DNA of 64,000 nucleotides from Kofleriaceae bacterium (GCA_018057825.1 JAGPCY010000031.1:1-64000), one strand, 5' to 3'; positions 1 through 10,013 are shown, numbered from the stretch's first letter. Notes: generated by a model from the sequence alone, not told the origin. Made by a program: numbers and translations.

Positions 1-60
1 ACGTGTTGTGAGTAGGGGTCGGCGTCGTGGTGGGTGTCGGTGTAGTGTTCGGTGTCGGTT

Positions 61-297
<237 letters not shown>

Positions 298-334
298 CGC
301 GCCGCCGCGAGATGGTCCTACGATCATTTTTCGA

Positions 335-1597
335 ATGTCCCGCCGGCTCGCGCTCCTCGCGCTCCTCGCGGTCGTGGTCGCCGGCTGCCCGGCCGCACCG
401 ACGACCACCGCCCTCGACTGGCCTGAGCCCGGCCCGGTCGGGGCCGCGACCGCGATCTACGATCTGCGGTGGGACGGAGCGCTCATCGGCGAGGCGGCCC
501 AGCGCGACAGCCCGAGCCTGCTCGTGCGGACCGAGCGCGTGACCGTGCGCCGCGGCGAGGCCGTGGTCACCGACGAGCTGTACCTCGAGATCGCCCGGGT
601 CGACGGCGCGGCGACCGCGGTCCGCCTCGAGCGCGGCAGCGCCGGCGAGCGCCATCGCGGCCTGGCGGTGGCCACCGCCGCCGGCTGGGAGGTCCACCAG
701 GACGGCGAGGCGCCCGTGATCGTGCCACCGGCCCGGCCCTTCGAGGAGGTCATCGCCCGGCCGCCCGGGCCCGACGGCTTCGCCGGACCGGTGCTCCTGG
801 CCGGCTGGGGCTTCGCGGTCGCGCCGCTGGCGATCGTCGCCGACGGCGAGGACTGGCGCGCCACCCTCGAGCTCGACGGCGGCGCGGTCAGCGCTCGGCT
901 GCGCTACGCCGCCGACGGCGTGCTCGACCGGGTCGCCAGCGGCGACGGCGTGACCGCCGAGCGCCGTCGCCCCGACGCGCCACCGCCGCGGTTCGCGCCG
1001 ATCGAGGTGGTCGACGGCAACGCCCTCATCGTCGACGGCGGCGCCGCGGCCAGCCTCGAGTTCCCCGACGCCCTCGGGGCGGTGCCGGCCCTGCCCGGCC
1101 AGCGCGTCACGCCGCTGCCGACCGGCGGCTGGCGGGTCGACCTCGACGCCGCCGCGCCCGGCGGGTTGCCACCAGGCGCCCCCGGCCCCGATCGCAGCGC
1201 CGACCTGGCCGACCTGACCGCGATGGTGGCCGATCGGATCGCCGACGATCTGGGCGCGACCGCGCCGAGCCTGGGCGCGGCGCGGACCGCGACCCGCGGC
1301 GACTGCACGACCCACGCCCTGGCCCTGGTCGCGGCGGCCGACGACCTGGGCCTCACGACCCGGATCGTCACCGGGCTCCGCCTCGACGGCGACACCCTGA
1401 TCCGCCACCGCTGGGTGGTGGCCTGGACCGGCCAGCGCTGGCTGGCCCTCGACCCGACCTACCGCGAGAGCCCGGCCCGGCCGCGCCTGATCGGGCTGGC
1501 CAGCCACGGACCGCGCGCCGCCGAGCGGGCCGTGGTCGACGCCGCCGTGTTCGATCGCCTCGGGCGACGGGTCCGGGCCGCCGCGCCCCTCGACTAG
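335..1597 (+). CDS. Transglutaminase-like lipoprotein
   Basis: The 420-residue protein begins with a short lipoprotein signal (lipobox ending Ala-Gly-Cys18), so it should be a membrane-anchored exported protein. The C-terminal third carries a papain-like transglutaminase triad: Cys324 in GDCTTHA, His358 in RHRWV and Asp373 in LDPTY. The middle 300 residues are not recognised. I chose the ATG at 335 because the signal peptide starts there; translation upstream would run through the repeat. A TACGAT hexamer at 319-324 may be its -10 element. The family includes proteases and cross-linking enzymes, so the substrate is unknown. The stop codon abuts repeat R2. Confidence 0.8.
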   Translation: MSRRLALLALLAVVVAGCPAAPTTTALDWPEPGPVGAATAIYDLRWDGALIGEAAQRDSPSLLVRTERVTVRRGEAVVTDELYLEIARVDGAATAVRLERGSAGERHRGLAVATAAGWEVHQDGEAPVIVPPARPFEEVIARPPGPDGFAGPVLLAGWGFAVAPLAIVADGEDWRATLELDGGAVSARLRYAADGVLDRVASGDGVTAERRRPDAPPPRFAPIEVVDGNALIVDGGAAASLEFPDALGAVPALPGQRVTPLPTGGWRVDLDAAAPGGLPPGAPGPDRSADLADLTAMVADRIADDLGATAPSLGAARTATRGDCTTHALALVAAADDLGLTTRIVTGLRLDGDTLIRHRWVVAWTGQRWLALDPTYRESPARPRLIGLASHGPRAAERAVVDAAVFDRLGRRVRAAAPLD

Positions 1598-1598
1598 C

Positions 1599-1656
1599 CC
1601 TCGGCCTCGGTCTCGGTCTCGGTCTCGGCCTCCGCCTCGGCCTCGGTCTCGGTCTC
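1599..1656. repeat. Hexanucleotide repeat tract R2
   Basis: About nine to ten CTCGGY/CTCCGC units fill most of the 70-bp gap between two convergent stop codons (1597 on + and 1668 on -). The stop-proximal sequence TAGCCCTCGGCCTCGG is the same as the one next to the ptsI stop in tract R3, read on the other strand. Confidence 0.95.
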
Positions 1657-1667
1657 AGCGCTCGCCG

Positions 1668-2471
1668 TCACCGCCCAGCCGAGCGCCCGGTCCACGCCTC
1701 GTACTCGGCGATCCGCTTGGCCAGCGCCTCGAGATCCTCACCAGCGCGGCTACGCTCCTCGGCCGCCACCACCAGGAGGCCCATCGCGGCCTGCACGTAG
1801 CGACCGCCGGGCAACGCGAGGTTGGCGCCGCGCAGCGCGTAGTCGCGGACCTCGTCGATCCGGAACCCGATCTGGCCGATCTGCAGGTACGCGCCGTTGA
1901 CCGCGACCACGTCGGTGCCGACCGCCAGCGCGCGGCTGGCCTCCTTGCGCGCGGCCCGGCTGGCGTCGCCGGCCAGGCCGGCCGACAGCCGGCGCTTGGC
2001 GTCCTCGTAGACCTCGGGGCGCGCGATCGGCGCCGAGCGGGTGTAGGGCGCGAGCTGATCGGCGATCCGCTTGGCGGCCTCGGGGCCATCGGCGACGTGG
2101 AGCGCCACCTCGAGGTCGCCCAAGGCCAGCAAGAGATCGCGGTTGCGAGCCCGGCGCCGGGCCTCCGCCCCCCGCTCGAACGCGAAGTAGCCCAGGCCGG
2201 CGGCGACGATCAGGCCACCTGGCACGATCGCCAACACGCCCAGGGTCGCGCCGACCGCCGCCGCGCCCGCGGTCAGGGCCGCGCTCGTCGGCGATCGGCC
2301 GATCAGCTCGACCCGATCGAGCAGCCGAGCGTCGAGGCGGATCGCCGGATTGCCGGGCGGCGCGATCACCAGCTCGCAGCCGGACACGCCGATGCCACTG
2401 CGCGGCAGGAGGGCCGGCGGCCCACCCGCCTCCACCGGCGCGGCCACCGCCGCGGTCGCCGAGCGATCCAT
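1668..2471 (-). CDS. Hypothetical protein with one Gly/Ala-rich membrane segment
   Basis: A 267-residue protein with no family I recognise. A hydrophobic Ala/Gly/Val-rich segment at about residues 65-95 could form one or two membrane helices. It is followed by a soluble, Arg-rich, probably helical region containing ALGDLEVALHVADGPEAA, and a C-terminal part with predicted strands. Starts are ATG at 2471 or GTG at 2474, directly adjacent. A TACACT hexamer on the - strand (2485-2480) lies 8 or 5 nt before them. The gene is divergent from the thioredoxin-like gene at 2542. Confidence 0.7.
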   Translation of the reverse strand: MDRSATAAVAAPVEAGGPPALLPRSGIGVSGCELVIAPPGNPAIRLDARLLDRVELIGRSPTSAALTAGAAAVGATLGVLAIVPGGLIVAAGLGYFAFERGAEARRRARNRDLLLALGDLEVALHVADGPEAAKRIADQLAPYTRSAPIARPEVYEDAKRRLSAGLAGDASRAARKEASRALAVGTDVVAVNGAYLQIGQIGFRIDEVRDYALRGANLALPGGRYVQAAMGLLVVAAEERSRAGEDLEALAKRIAEYEAWTGRSAGR

Positions 2472-2479
2472 CACCGAGC

Positions 2480-2485
2480 AGTGTA
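2480..2485 (-). promoter_or_regulatory. -10-like hexamer, predicted leaderless start of the 1668-2471 gene
   Basis: The - strand reads TACACT, 5 nt before GTG 2474 and 8 nt before ATG 2471, with no Shine-Dalgarno sequence between. The placement fits a transcription start at or next to the start codon. The same arrangement recurs in the window. Confidence 0.45.
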
Positions 2486-2529
2486 GCAGGCTCGCGGCCG
2501 GACGCGGCTGGCGAGCCGGGCTGGTCTGC

Positions 2530-2535
2530 TACAGT
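2530..2535 (+). promoter_or_regulatory. -10-like hexamer, predicted leaderless start of the 2542 gene
   Basis: TACAGT lies 6 nt before ATG 2542 (spacer acgccc), leaving no room for a ribosome binding site if transcription begins about 7 nt after the -10 element. No good -35 hexamer is visible. Confidence 0.5.
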
Positions 2536-2541
2536 ACGCCC

Positions 2542-3168
2542 ATGTCGGACTCGCCCCCGTCGCACCTCGTCGATCTCCGCAAGGTGGTCGCCACGGCCAG
2601 CGTCCTGGTCGTGGTCGGCGGCCTGGCCGCCGGGATCGTGTGGATGACCCCGCGCGCCGCCGCCCGCGAGGTCGCGGCCGCGTGCGCCAGCCTCGAGTCG
2701 TCGGCCGATAACCCGAGCCTGGGCCAGATCCCGCGGCCGGCGCCCGACTTCACGGTCCAGAGCCACGACGGCCGCACGGTCAAGCTGTCGGACTACCGCG
2801 GCAAGGTCGTGCTGGTGAACTTCTGGGCCTCGTGGTGCAACGTCTGCAAGGCCGAGAAGCCGTCGCTGGCCGCCGCCACCGAGGAGCTCACCGGCCCCGG
2901 CTTCGCCGTGATCACCCTGGCCTCGGATCGGTCGTGGGACGACATCAAGAAGGCCCTGCCCAAGGGCGCCCCGTTCCAGGTCTTCCTCGATCCGCCGCCC
3001 GACGACGACGCCAACATCGGGTCGATCGCCGCGAGCTGGGGCATCAAGGCGGTGCCCGAGTCCTTCGTGATCGACAAGCAGGGCCGGATCCGCATGTACC
3101 TCATCAACAAGCGCGACTGGGACGCGCCGGTGACGCAGACCTGCTTGCAGGCCTTGATCGACGAGTAG
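2542..3168 (+). CDS. Membrane-anchored TlpA-like thioredoxin-fold protein
   Basis: A 208-residue protein with an N-terminal membrane anchor (about residues 14-34) followed by a TlpA/ResA-like redoxin domain. The start of the domain (APDFTVQSHDGRTVKLSDYRGK) and the active site WCNVC (Cys99, Cys102) are plain, as is the cis-Pro region KAVPES. It is expected to face the periplasm and exchange or reduce disulfides, but its partner is unknown; cytochrome c maturation and oxidative stress are common roles in the family. The receiver-protein gene begins 2 nt after its stop, so the two are probably co-transcribed. Confidence 0.88.
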   Translation: MSDSPPSHLVDLRKVVATASVLVVVGGLAAGIVWMTPRAAAREVAAACASLESSADNPSLGQIPRPAPDFTVQSHDGRTVKLSDYRGKVVLVNFWASWCNVCKAEKPSLAAATEELTGPGFAVITLASDRSWDDIKKALPKGAPFQVFLDPPPDDDANIGSIAASWGIKAVPESFVIDKQGRIRMYLINKRDWDAPVTQTCLQALIDE

Positions 3169-3170
3169 CG

Positions 3171-3529
3171 ATGGCCCGCATCCTGGTCGTCGACGACGAG
3201 CCCGACATCGTGCGGATGGTGGTGCGCACGCTCGAGGCGCGCGGCCATCAGGTCGTGGTGGCGCGCGACGGCGCCGCCGCCCTCGAGCTGTGCGCGACCA
3301 CGCCGCCCGAGCTGTTGATCGTCGACGCCAACCTGCCGCAGGTCGAGGGCGCCGAGGTGATCCGCCGGCTGCGCGCGTCGCCCCACACCCGGGCCCTGCC
3401 GATCGTGATGATGAGCGCCGCCGACGTCAGCCTGGGCGAGGCCAGCGAGGGCGCCGACGAGCTGGTGATGAAGCCGTTCGTCCGCGAGACCCTGGTGAGA
3501 AACGTCGAGCGCCTGCTCGCGCCGCGCCG

Positions 3530-3533
<4 letters not shown>
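3171..3533 (+). CDS. Single-domain response regulator
   Basis: This 120-residue protein consists only of a receiver domain. It has the acidic pair in VVDDEPD, the phospho-acceptor Asp52 in LLIVDANLP, the switch Ser82 in MMSA and Lys101 in MKPF, so it looks phosphorylatable. There is no output domain, so it should act by protein contact, as CheY-like proteins do. Its TGA overlaps the ATG of the next gene (COG0523 GTPase), which suggests translational coupling. No kinase is adjacent; the FIST-linked kinase at 13103 is the only histidine kinase in the window. Confidence 0.92.
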
Positions 3534-4471
<938 letters not shown>

Positions 4472-4478
4472 TCGCCGC

Positions 4479-7367
4479 TCACAGGCTGGTGGTGACCAGC
4501 ACCCAGGTGTCGGTCTGGCCGGGATCGACCAGGCCGCGGGCCGCCCCGACCTCGATCGTCGCCGGCACGTAGTAGCCGACCACAGCGTCGAGGCGCAGCG
4601 CCGCGCCCAGCGACGGCTTGACCGCGTCGAAGGTCGGCTCGCCGTCGTAGGCCACCCCGAGGTCGGCGAGGCCGGCGGCGTGCAGGCGACGGACGTAGGC
4701 CGGCAAGGTCGACGCGCCGCGCTCGATCGTCGCGAGCTGGTGGCGGTACTCGACGTTGACCAGCGTGAAGGTGTTGCCGGCCACCGCGCGCACTGGATAG
4801 CCGCGCAGGTAGCCAGTCGAGCCGACCCGGGTCGAGTCGATGATCGCGGCGATCGGATCCTGGATCGGCAGGCCGCCCAGGCCGAAGCTGCCACCGCGCG
4901 ACAGGTCGGCGACCCGGGTCGCGCCGTTCAACCGGGTCGCGAGGACCGGCGTGTCGCCCCACGGCAGCTTCCAGTGGTGCCGCCCCGACCAGCTCACGGT
5001 CAAGGCCCGCTGGCTGGCGCCCAGGTTCGGGTGATCGACGCGCAGGCCGATCGACACATCGGCCCCCGAGGTCGGGCCCAGGCCGTAGAGCTGACCGCGG
5101 ACCGTGCCGTAGGACAGCCGGACGCCGAGGCCGGCGTTGACGAAGTCGGAGCGCGGCACGCCGGGCAAGGGCTGGGTCGGATCGGCGGTGGTCGACGGGA
5201 TCCGCGCCCGCCGCACCCAGTCGATCGCGTAGTCGAAGCCGAGCGCGATCGCGCCGGCGTCGGCGCGCCGCAGCGGGACGCCGAGGCCAACCGACCCCGA
5301 CAGGATCTCTTCGTCCCACGGCCGGGTGGTGCCGTCGAGGCGCAGCGAGTTGCGGCGGGCCAGGGTCCGGCCGACCGCGGCGCGCACCGACGGCCGCCAT
5401 CCACCGTAGCCGTAGGCCGCGCCCAGGTTGACGTCGCCGCGCTCGAGCTCGACGGTGGTCGCCAGGCTGTAGCCGTGCAGGCCGGCGACGTCGCTGCCGT
5501 TGGTCGAGATCGTCGCGGCCTGGCCGAAGCTGCCCAGGGTGAGCTGGCCGATCCAGGCCTGGGGCGCCAGGCTCTCGAGGGCGCGGTACGGCCGCGCCGG
5601 CCCGAGGTCGATCGGGTCGTCGGGGATCGTGGTTGAGTCGGGCCGATCGTCGACGTAGGGCCGGGCCAGGGTCCACTGCGCCGGGTCGAGGTCGAGCTCG
5701 AACAGATCGCCGCCGGTGCCGACGAAGTCGACGTAGGCCAGGCGCCGACCGTCGGGCGACACCGCCAGCTCGAAGACGTTGCCGGCGCTGTTGGTCACCT
5801 GCCACAGCCGGCCGTCGGCCAGGTCGTGGGCGTAGACGTTGGCGATGCCGGTGCGGTCGCTGGTGAACAGGAGGTGGCGACCGTCCGGGGTCCACCGCGG
5901 GTTGTCCTCGAGGGCGCGGTCGTCGGTGACCGCGGTGACCGCGCCGGTGGCGACGTCGATGACCAAGATGTCGCGATAGCCGCCCGACCGCCACGCCACC
6001 CAGGCCAGGCGGGTGCCGTCGGGGGACCAGGCCGGCAGGAAGGCCTGGTCGAAGCGCCCCGGCCCGCCCCACAGCCGGCGGCGCACGGACGGCGAGCGCC
6101 GGTCCATGACCCACAGCTCCGAGGTGGCGCGCCCGTTCTTCGAGTACGCGATCCAGTCGCCGTCGGGCGACACCGCTGGATCCCGGGCGCGCTCCTCGAA
6201 GGTGAGCTGGGTGGTCCGGCGATCGCGGGGATCGAACCGCATCAGATCCTGGAACGCGTAGGCGTCGCGGTAGAACTGAGTCTGCTCGAAGACGATCGCG
6301 CCGTCGGGCTCGAGATCGAAGGTGCCGAGGCGATCGAGGGCCACGACGTCGCGCGCCGACCGGCGATCGCCGCCGACCGGGATGGCGCGGATCGCGTCGC
6401 GGCTGGCGCCGTCGTTCTCGGTGAAGTACAGCTCGCGGCCGTCGGGGGTGTAGCGCGGGTTGCGGACGTACTCGCCGACCACCGACAGCCGCCGCCCGAC
6501 CCGGGGCCGACGGCGCTCGTGGGCCTCGAGCTGGAGCGACGCGCGATCGCGCAGGTGGCGCCGCCAGGCCGGGTACAGCCCATCGAAGGTCTGACCGGCC
6601 GCGGCCTGGAGCTGACGGTTGACCCCGAAGGGCACCGTGGCCGAGCCCGAGGCCCACGACATGCGGCGCGCGGTGTCGTCGCCGTAGCGATCGAAGACGA
6701 ACTTGAGGAAGTGAGCGCCGTAGAGGTAGGCGGCGTTGCCGCGAGGGAACTTGAGCGGCGAGCCGGAGAACTCGTCGAGGCGCTGATCGTCGTCGGTCAG
6801 GACCGGCACCCGCAGGAACGCATCGAACAAGGCCGACCGGGTGCGGCCGCCGGCCGAGCGCTTGCTCTCCTGGTAGGTCGCCAGGCCCTCGATGATCCAC
6901 CGCGGCATGACCTGGTTCGGCGCCCAGGTCTTGCCGAAGATCCCGTTGTACAGCTTGGCCAGGCCGCCGATCGAGTCGAGGTGGAGGATGTGGGTGTACT
7001 CGTGGGCGAACAGGAGGTAGAGCCAGTCGTCGTGATCGGCCAGCACCGACGACGGCGTCGGCGCGCTGGCGTAGAGCGTGACCTGGTTGCGCGGCAGCAC
7101 CTGGGCGAAGCCGTTGGCGCCGTCGTTGTCGTCGACGATCACGATGTGCGTCTTGCCGCGCGGCCAGTGGCCGAAGACCGGCGCGAGGACCTGGTGCGAG
7201 CGCTCGGCCACCACCGCGACCCGCCGCGCGACCTCGTCTAGCTCCCCGGCGTAGCTGATCGCGAAGTGCTCGCTCTCGAGGGTCTTCCACACCCGATCGG
7301 GATCGCCCGCGGTGGCCGGCGCGGCGGTGACCGCGACCGCAGCGAGGGCCAAGGCCAGCCGGGACAT
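4479..7367 (-). CDS. Exported gluzincin peptidase / TolB-like propeller / beta-barrel protein
   Basis: A 962-residue protein with a signal peptide. The N-terminal domain carries HEYTH (His122, Glu123, His126), with EGLATYQE downstream as a possible third zinc ligand, as in the peptidase MA/gluzincin clan. The middle contains repeated WSPDG-like blades (for example LPAWSPDGTRLAWVAW and PRWTPDGRHLLFTS), typical of TolB/Tricorn-type propellers. The last 350 residues are rich in alternating strands ending LVTTSL, consistent with an outer-membrane surface-antigen-type barrel. I chose ATG 7367, which starts the signal peptide and sits 7 nt after a TACAAT hexamer. Substrate is unknown. Confidence 0.8.
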   Translation of the reverse strand: MSRLALALAAVAVTAAPATAGDPDRVWKTLESEHFAISYAGELDEVARRVAVVAERSHQVLAPVFGHWPRGKTHIVIVDDNDGANGFAQVLPRNQVTLYASAPTPSSVLADHDDWLYLLFAHEYTHILHLDSIGGLAKLYNGIFGKTWAPNQVMPRWIIEGLATYQESKRSAGGRTRSALFDAFLRVPVLTDDDQRLDEFSGSPLKFPRGNAAYLYGAHFLKFVFDRYGDDTARRMSWASGSATVPFGVNRQLQAAAGQTFDGLYPAWRRHLRDRASLQLEAHERRRPRVGRRLSVVGEYVRNPRYTPDGRELYFTENDGASRDAIRAIPVGGDRRSARDVVALDRLGTFDLEPDGAIVFEQTQFYRDAYAFQDLMRFDPRDRRTTQLTFEERARDPAVSPDGDWIAYSKNGRATSELWVMDRRSPSVRRRLWGGPGRFDQAFLPAWSPDGTRLAWVAWRSGGYRDILVIDVATGAVTAVTDDRALEDNPRWTPDGRHLLFTSDRTGIANVYAHDLADGRLWQVTNSAGNVFELAVSPDGRRLAYVDFVGTGGDLFELDLDPAQWTLARPYVDDRPDSTTIPDDPIDLGPARPYRALESLAPQAWIGQLTLGSFGQAATISTNGSDVAGLHGYSLATTVELERGDVNLGAAYGYGGWRPSVRAAVGRTLARRNSLRLDGTTRPWDEEILSGSVGLGVPLRRADAGAIALGFDYAIDWVRRARIPSTTADPTQPLPGVPRSDFVNAGLGVRLSYGTVRGQLYGLGPTSGADVSIGLRVDHPNLGASQRALTVSWSGRHHWKLPWGDTPVLATRLNGATRVADLSRGGSFGLGGLPIQDPIAAIIDSTRVGSTGYLRGYPVRAVAGNTFTLVNVEYRHQLATIERGASTLPAYVRRLHAAGLADLGVAYDGEPTFDAVKPSLGAALRLDAVVGYYVPATIEVGAARGLVDPGQTDTWVLVTTSL

Positions 7368-7374
7368 CGTCGGC

Positions 7375-7380
7375 ATTGTA
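7375..7380 (-). promoter_or_regulatory. -10-like hexamer, predicted leaderless start of the 4479-7367 gene
   Basis: The - strand reads TACAAT, 7 nt before ATG 7367. It is separated by a single base from the oppositely oriented TAGAGT hexamer at 7382-7387, so the two promoters should not be usable at once. Confidence 0.55.
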
Positions 7381-7381
7381 G

Positions 7382-7387
7382 TAGAGT
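7382..7387 (+). promoter_or_regulatory. -10-like hexamer, predicted leaderless start of the 7394 gene
   Basis: TAGAGT lies 6 nt before ATG 7394 (spacer cgcgcc), with no ribosome binding site. It is back to back with the TACAAT element of the divergent gene. Confidence 0.5.
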
Positions 7388-7393
7388 CGCGCC

Positions 7394-7744
7394 ATGAAGT
7401 TCGCCGCGATCGTCGTCGCCGTGGCCCTCGCCGCGTGCGGCGGTCAGTCCCCGCCCCCGACCACCCCACCGCCGAGCGGCCCAGCCCCCGACCCGGCCCC
7501 GGCCGCGATCGTGGTCGACCTGAACGCCCTCGGCACCGCGTGTGGCGCCGACGGCGCCTGCCCCGACGGCACGCTGTGCGCGCGCTACTACGGCATCGCC
7601 GGCGCGTCCGGGCCGGAGTTCTCGAGCTGCGAGATCGCCTGCGACACCGGGCAGACCTGCCCGGCCGGCAGCGAGTGCCTGACGATCGCCGACGGTCCGG
7701 GCGCGGTGTGCCGGCGCTATCAGGATCCGGCCGACGCGTCGTGA
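7394..7744 (+). CDS. Small Cys-rich lipoprotein, hypothetical
   Basis: A 116-residue lipoprotein (lipobox LAAC, Cys15) with a Pro-rich spacer. It is followed by a compact module with about eight cysteines (ACGADGACPDGTLCAR and CEIACDTGQTCPAGSEC). The spacing resembles the small disulfide-rich EGF/Dickkopf-like modules common in myxobacterial surface lipoproteins, but I do not recognise a named family. It is expected outside the inner membrane with its disulfides formed. The start is 26 nt from the start of the divergent peptidase-propeller gene. Confidence 0.75.
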   Translation: MKFAAIVVAVALAACGGQSPPPTTPPPSGPAPDPAPAAIVVDLNALGTACGADGACPDGTLCARYYGIAGASGPEFSSCEIACDTGQTCPAGSECLTIADGPGAVCRRYQDPADAS

Positions 7745-7748
7745 GCTA

Positions 7749-7889
7749 GGCCGAGGCGGAGACCGAGGCGGAGGCGGAGACCGAGGCCGAGGCGGAGACC
7801 GAGACCGAGACCGAGGCCGAGGCGGAGACCGAGGCCGAGGCCGAGACCGAGACCGAGGCCGAGACCGAGACCGAGACCGAGGCCGAGGG
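7749..7889. repeat. Hexanucleotide repeat tract R3 (opposite orientation)
   Basis: About 23 units, reading GAGACC/GAGGCC/GAGGCG on the + strand, which is the reverse complement of the other tracts. It fills the 145-bp gap between convergent stops at 7744 (+) and 7890 (-). It is the only tract whose A-free strand is the - strand. Confidence 0.95.
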
Positions 7890-9698
7890 CTAGCGCGGAC
7901 CGCCGAGCTGGACGCCCAGGCGCGCGGTGAACGAGGTGACGGCGGCCCGGATCTCGAGGGCGGTCGGTAGGCTGAGCAGCTCGTCGATGAGGTCGGCCAG
8001 GTCGGCCATGGTGGTGGCGCGGACCACGCCCTTGACCTCGGGGATCGCGACCGCGCTCATCGACAGCTCGGTCAGGCCCAGGCCGAGGAGCACCGGGGCG
8101 ACCAAGGCGTCGGCCGCCATCTCGCCGCAGATGCTGACCGGGATCCCAGCGCCGCGGGCCGCGGCGGCGGTGTCGCGCAGGAGTCGGAGGAGCGCCGGGT
8201 GCAGCGGCTCGTACAGGTACGACACCAGCTCGTTCACCCGGTCGACCGCCATCGTGTACTGGATGAGGTCGTTGGTGCCGATCGAGAAGAACGCGCACTC
8301 CTTGGCCAGCAGGTCGGCGATCATCGCCGACGCCGGCATCTCGATCATGATGCCGACCTTGAGGCCCTCGTCGAAGGGCAGGCCCTCGGCCCGCAGCTCG
8401 GCTTTGACGTCGTCGAGGACCGCCATCGCCGACCGCAGCTCGCCGACCCCCGAGATCATCGGGAACATGATCCGCAGCGGCCCGTGGGCGCTGGCCCGCA
8501 GGAGGCCGCGGAGCTGAGCGCGGAACAGCGCCAGGCCGAGATCGGCCAGGCACAGTCGGATCGAGCGCAACCCGAGGGCCGGGTTGACCTCGTCGAGGGC
8601 GGCCTCCTCGAGGAACTTGGCCAGCTTGTCGGCCCCCAGGTCGAAGGTGCGCATCGTCACCGGCCGCCCGGCCATCCGCTCGAGCACCTCGACCGCGGTC
8701 CGGTAGTGGGTCTCCTCGTCGGGGATCTGCTCGCCGACCATGAACAGGTACTCGGTCCGGTACAGGCCGATGCCGACCGCGCCGTGCTCGAGGGCGCCGT
8801 CGATCTCGTCGGGGCCGTCGATGTTGGCGTAGAGCTGAACCGCCACGCCGTCGCGGGTGACCGCTGGCAGGTCGCGGTTGCCCAGGAGCTGCTCCTCGAG
8901 CGCCACCTGCTTGCGCTGCTGATCGCGGTACTGCCCGACCGTGGCCGGGGTCGGGTTGACGATCACCACGCCGGCGGCGCCGTCGACGATCAGCAGGTCG
9001 TCATCGAGCACGACCTCGGTGATGTCCTCGAGGCCAACCACCGCCGGCAGCTCGTGGGCGCGGGCGATGATCGCGGTGTGCGAGGTCTTGCCGCCGGCGT
9101 CGGTGATGAGGCCGGCCACCGCGTGCTTGTGGAGCTGGGCGGTGTCGGCCGGCGACAGGTCGTAGGCGACGACGATCGCGTCGGGCGGCGGCTTGAGCGG
9201 GCCGGTGTCCTTGCCCAGGAGGTTGCGCAGGACCCGCTCACCGACGAAGTCGATGTCGCTGCGGCGCTCGCGGAAGTAGTCGTCGTCGATGGCGTCGAAC
9301 ACGCCGCGGATGTCGCCGACCGCCTTGTGCAGCGCCCACTCGGCGTTGATCAGCTCGTCCTTGATGTAGCCGATCGTGGCGTCGACCAGGTGCTCGTCGT
9401 GGAGCATGAGCTGGTGGGCGGTGATGATGTGGAAGTCGCTCGACGCCTCCTCCTCGGCCAGCTTGCTCTTGATCTTCTCGAGCTGGCGATCGGACGACGC
9501 GATCGCCTTGCGCAGGCGGGCCACCTCGGCGTCGACGTCATCGGCCTCGACGTGGTAGCGCGGCTCCTTGATCAGGTCGCGGCCGACCAGGAAGGCCCGC
9601 CCGATCGCGATGCCGGCCGACACCGCCACCCCGGCCTTGCGCAGCTCGCCGACCGGCCGCTCCCCCGACGACTCGCGATCGCGATCGCGCTCGTGCAT
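7890..9698 (-). CDS. ptsI: PTS enzyme I (phosphoenolpyruvate-protein phosphotransferase)
   Basis: A 602-residue enzyme I. It phosphorylates HPr from phosphoenolpyruvate. The phospho-histidine is His207 in GGKTSHTAIIAR and the catalytic cysteine is Cys524 in SICGEMA; the PEP-binding TIM barrel has IGLYRTEYLFM and IGTNDLIQY. There is no N-terminal GAF domain, so it is the EI rather than the EI-Ntr (PtsP) type. It is the last gene of hpf-ptsN-hprK-rapZ-ptsH-ptsI, 3 nt or less after ptsH. No sugar-specific EIIB/EIIC gene is in the window, so a regulatory role is likely. The TAG stop directly borders repeat R3. Confidence 0.96.
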   Translation of the reverse strand: MHERDRDRESSGERPVGELRKAGVAVSAGIAIGRAFLVGRDLIKEPRYHVEADDVDAEVARLRKAIASSDRQLEKIKSKLAEEEASSDFHIITAHQLMLHDEHLVDATIGYIKDELINAEWALHKAVGDIRGVFDAIDDDYFRERRSDIDFVGERVLRNLLGKDTGPLKPPPDAIVVAYDLSPADTAQLHKHAVAGLITDAGGKTSHTAIIARAHELPAVVGLEDITEVVLDDDLLIVDGAAGVVIVNPTPATVGQYRDQQRKQVALEEQLLGNRDLPAVTRDGVAVQLYANIDGPDEIDGALEHGAVGIGLYRTEYLFMVGEQIPDEETHYRTAVEVLERMAGRPVTMRTFDLGADKLAKFLEEAALDEVNPALGLRSIRLCLADLGLALFRAQLRGLLRASAHGPLRIMFPMISGVGELRSAMAVLDDVKAELRAEGLPFDEGLKVGIMIEMPASAMIADLLAKECAFFSIGTNDLIQYTMAVDRVNELVSYLYEPLHPALLRLLRDTAAAARGAGIPVSICGEMAADALVAPVLLGLGLTELSMSAVAIPEVKGVVRATTMADLADLIDELLSLPTALEIRAAVTSFTARLGVQLGGPR

Positions 9699-9701
9699 GC
9701 G

Positions 9702-10010
9702 CTAGCGCTCCTCGCCGAACCGGTCCTCGACCAGCTTGGCGAGCGCGGCGACCGCGTCGGCCGCCTGGGCGCCCTTGCCGCGGACGACGATCGTCGAGCC
9801 CTTCGAGGCCACCAGCATGAGCACGCCCATGATGCTCTTGCCGTTGACCTCATGGCCGTCCTTCTCGACGGTGACCTCGCATGGGAACTTGCCCGCCACC
9901 TGGACGAACTTGGTGGCGGCCCGGGCGTGCAGCCCGAGCTCGTTGACGATCACGAGCGTACGCTCGACCACGTTGGCGTCGGCGAGGTTGGTATCAGGTG
10001 GCGCGGGCAT
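9702..10010 (-). CDS. ptsH: HPr phosphocarrier protein
   Basis: A 102-residue HPr with a short N-terminal extension. His28 in GLHARAA is the site phosphorylated by enzyme I. Ser59 in NGKSIMGVLML corresponds to the regulatory serine phosphorylated by HPr kinase, and the hprK gene is in the same operon. It links EI to PtsN (EIIA) and, through the serine, to HprK/P control. It lies 2-3 nt from each neighbour, so it is surely part of the operon. Confidence 0.96.
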   Translation of the reverse strand: MPAPPDTNLADANVVERTLVIVNELGLHARAATKFVQVAGKFPCEVTVEKDGHEVNGKSIMGVLMLVASKGSTIVVRGKGAQAADAVAALAKLVEDRFGEER

Positions 10011-10013
10011 GGG

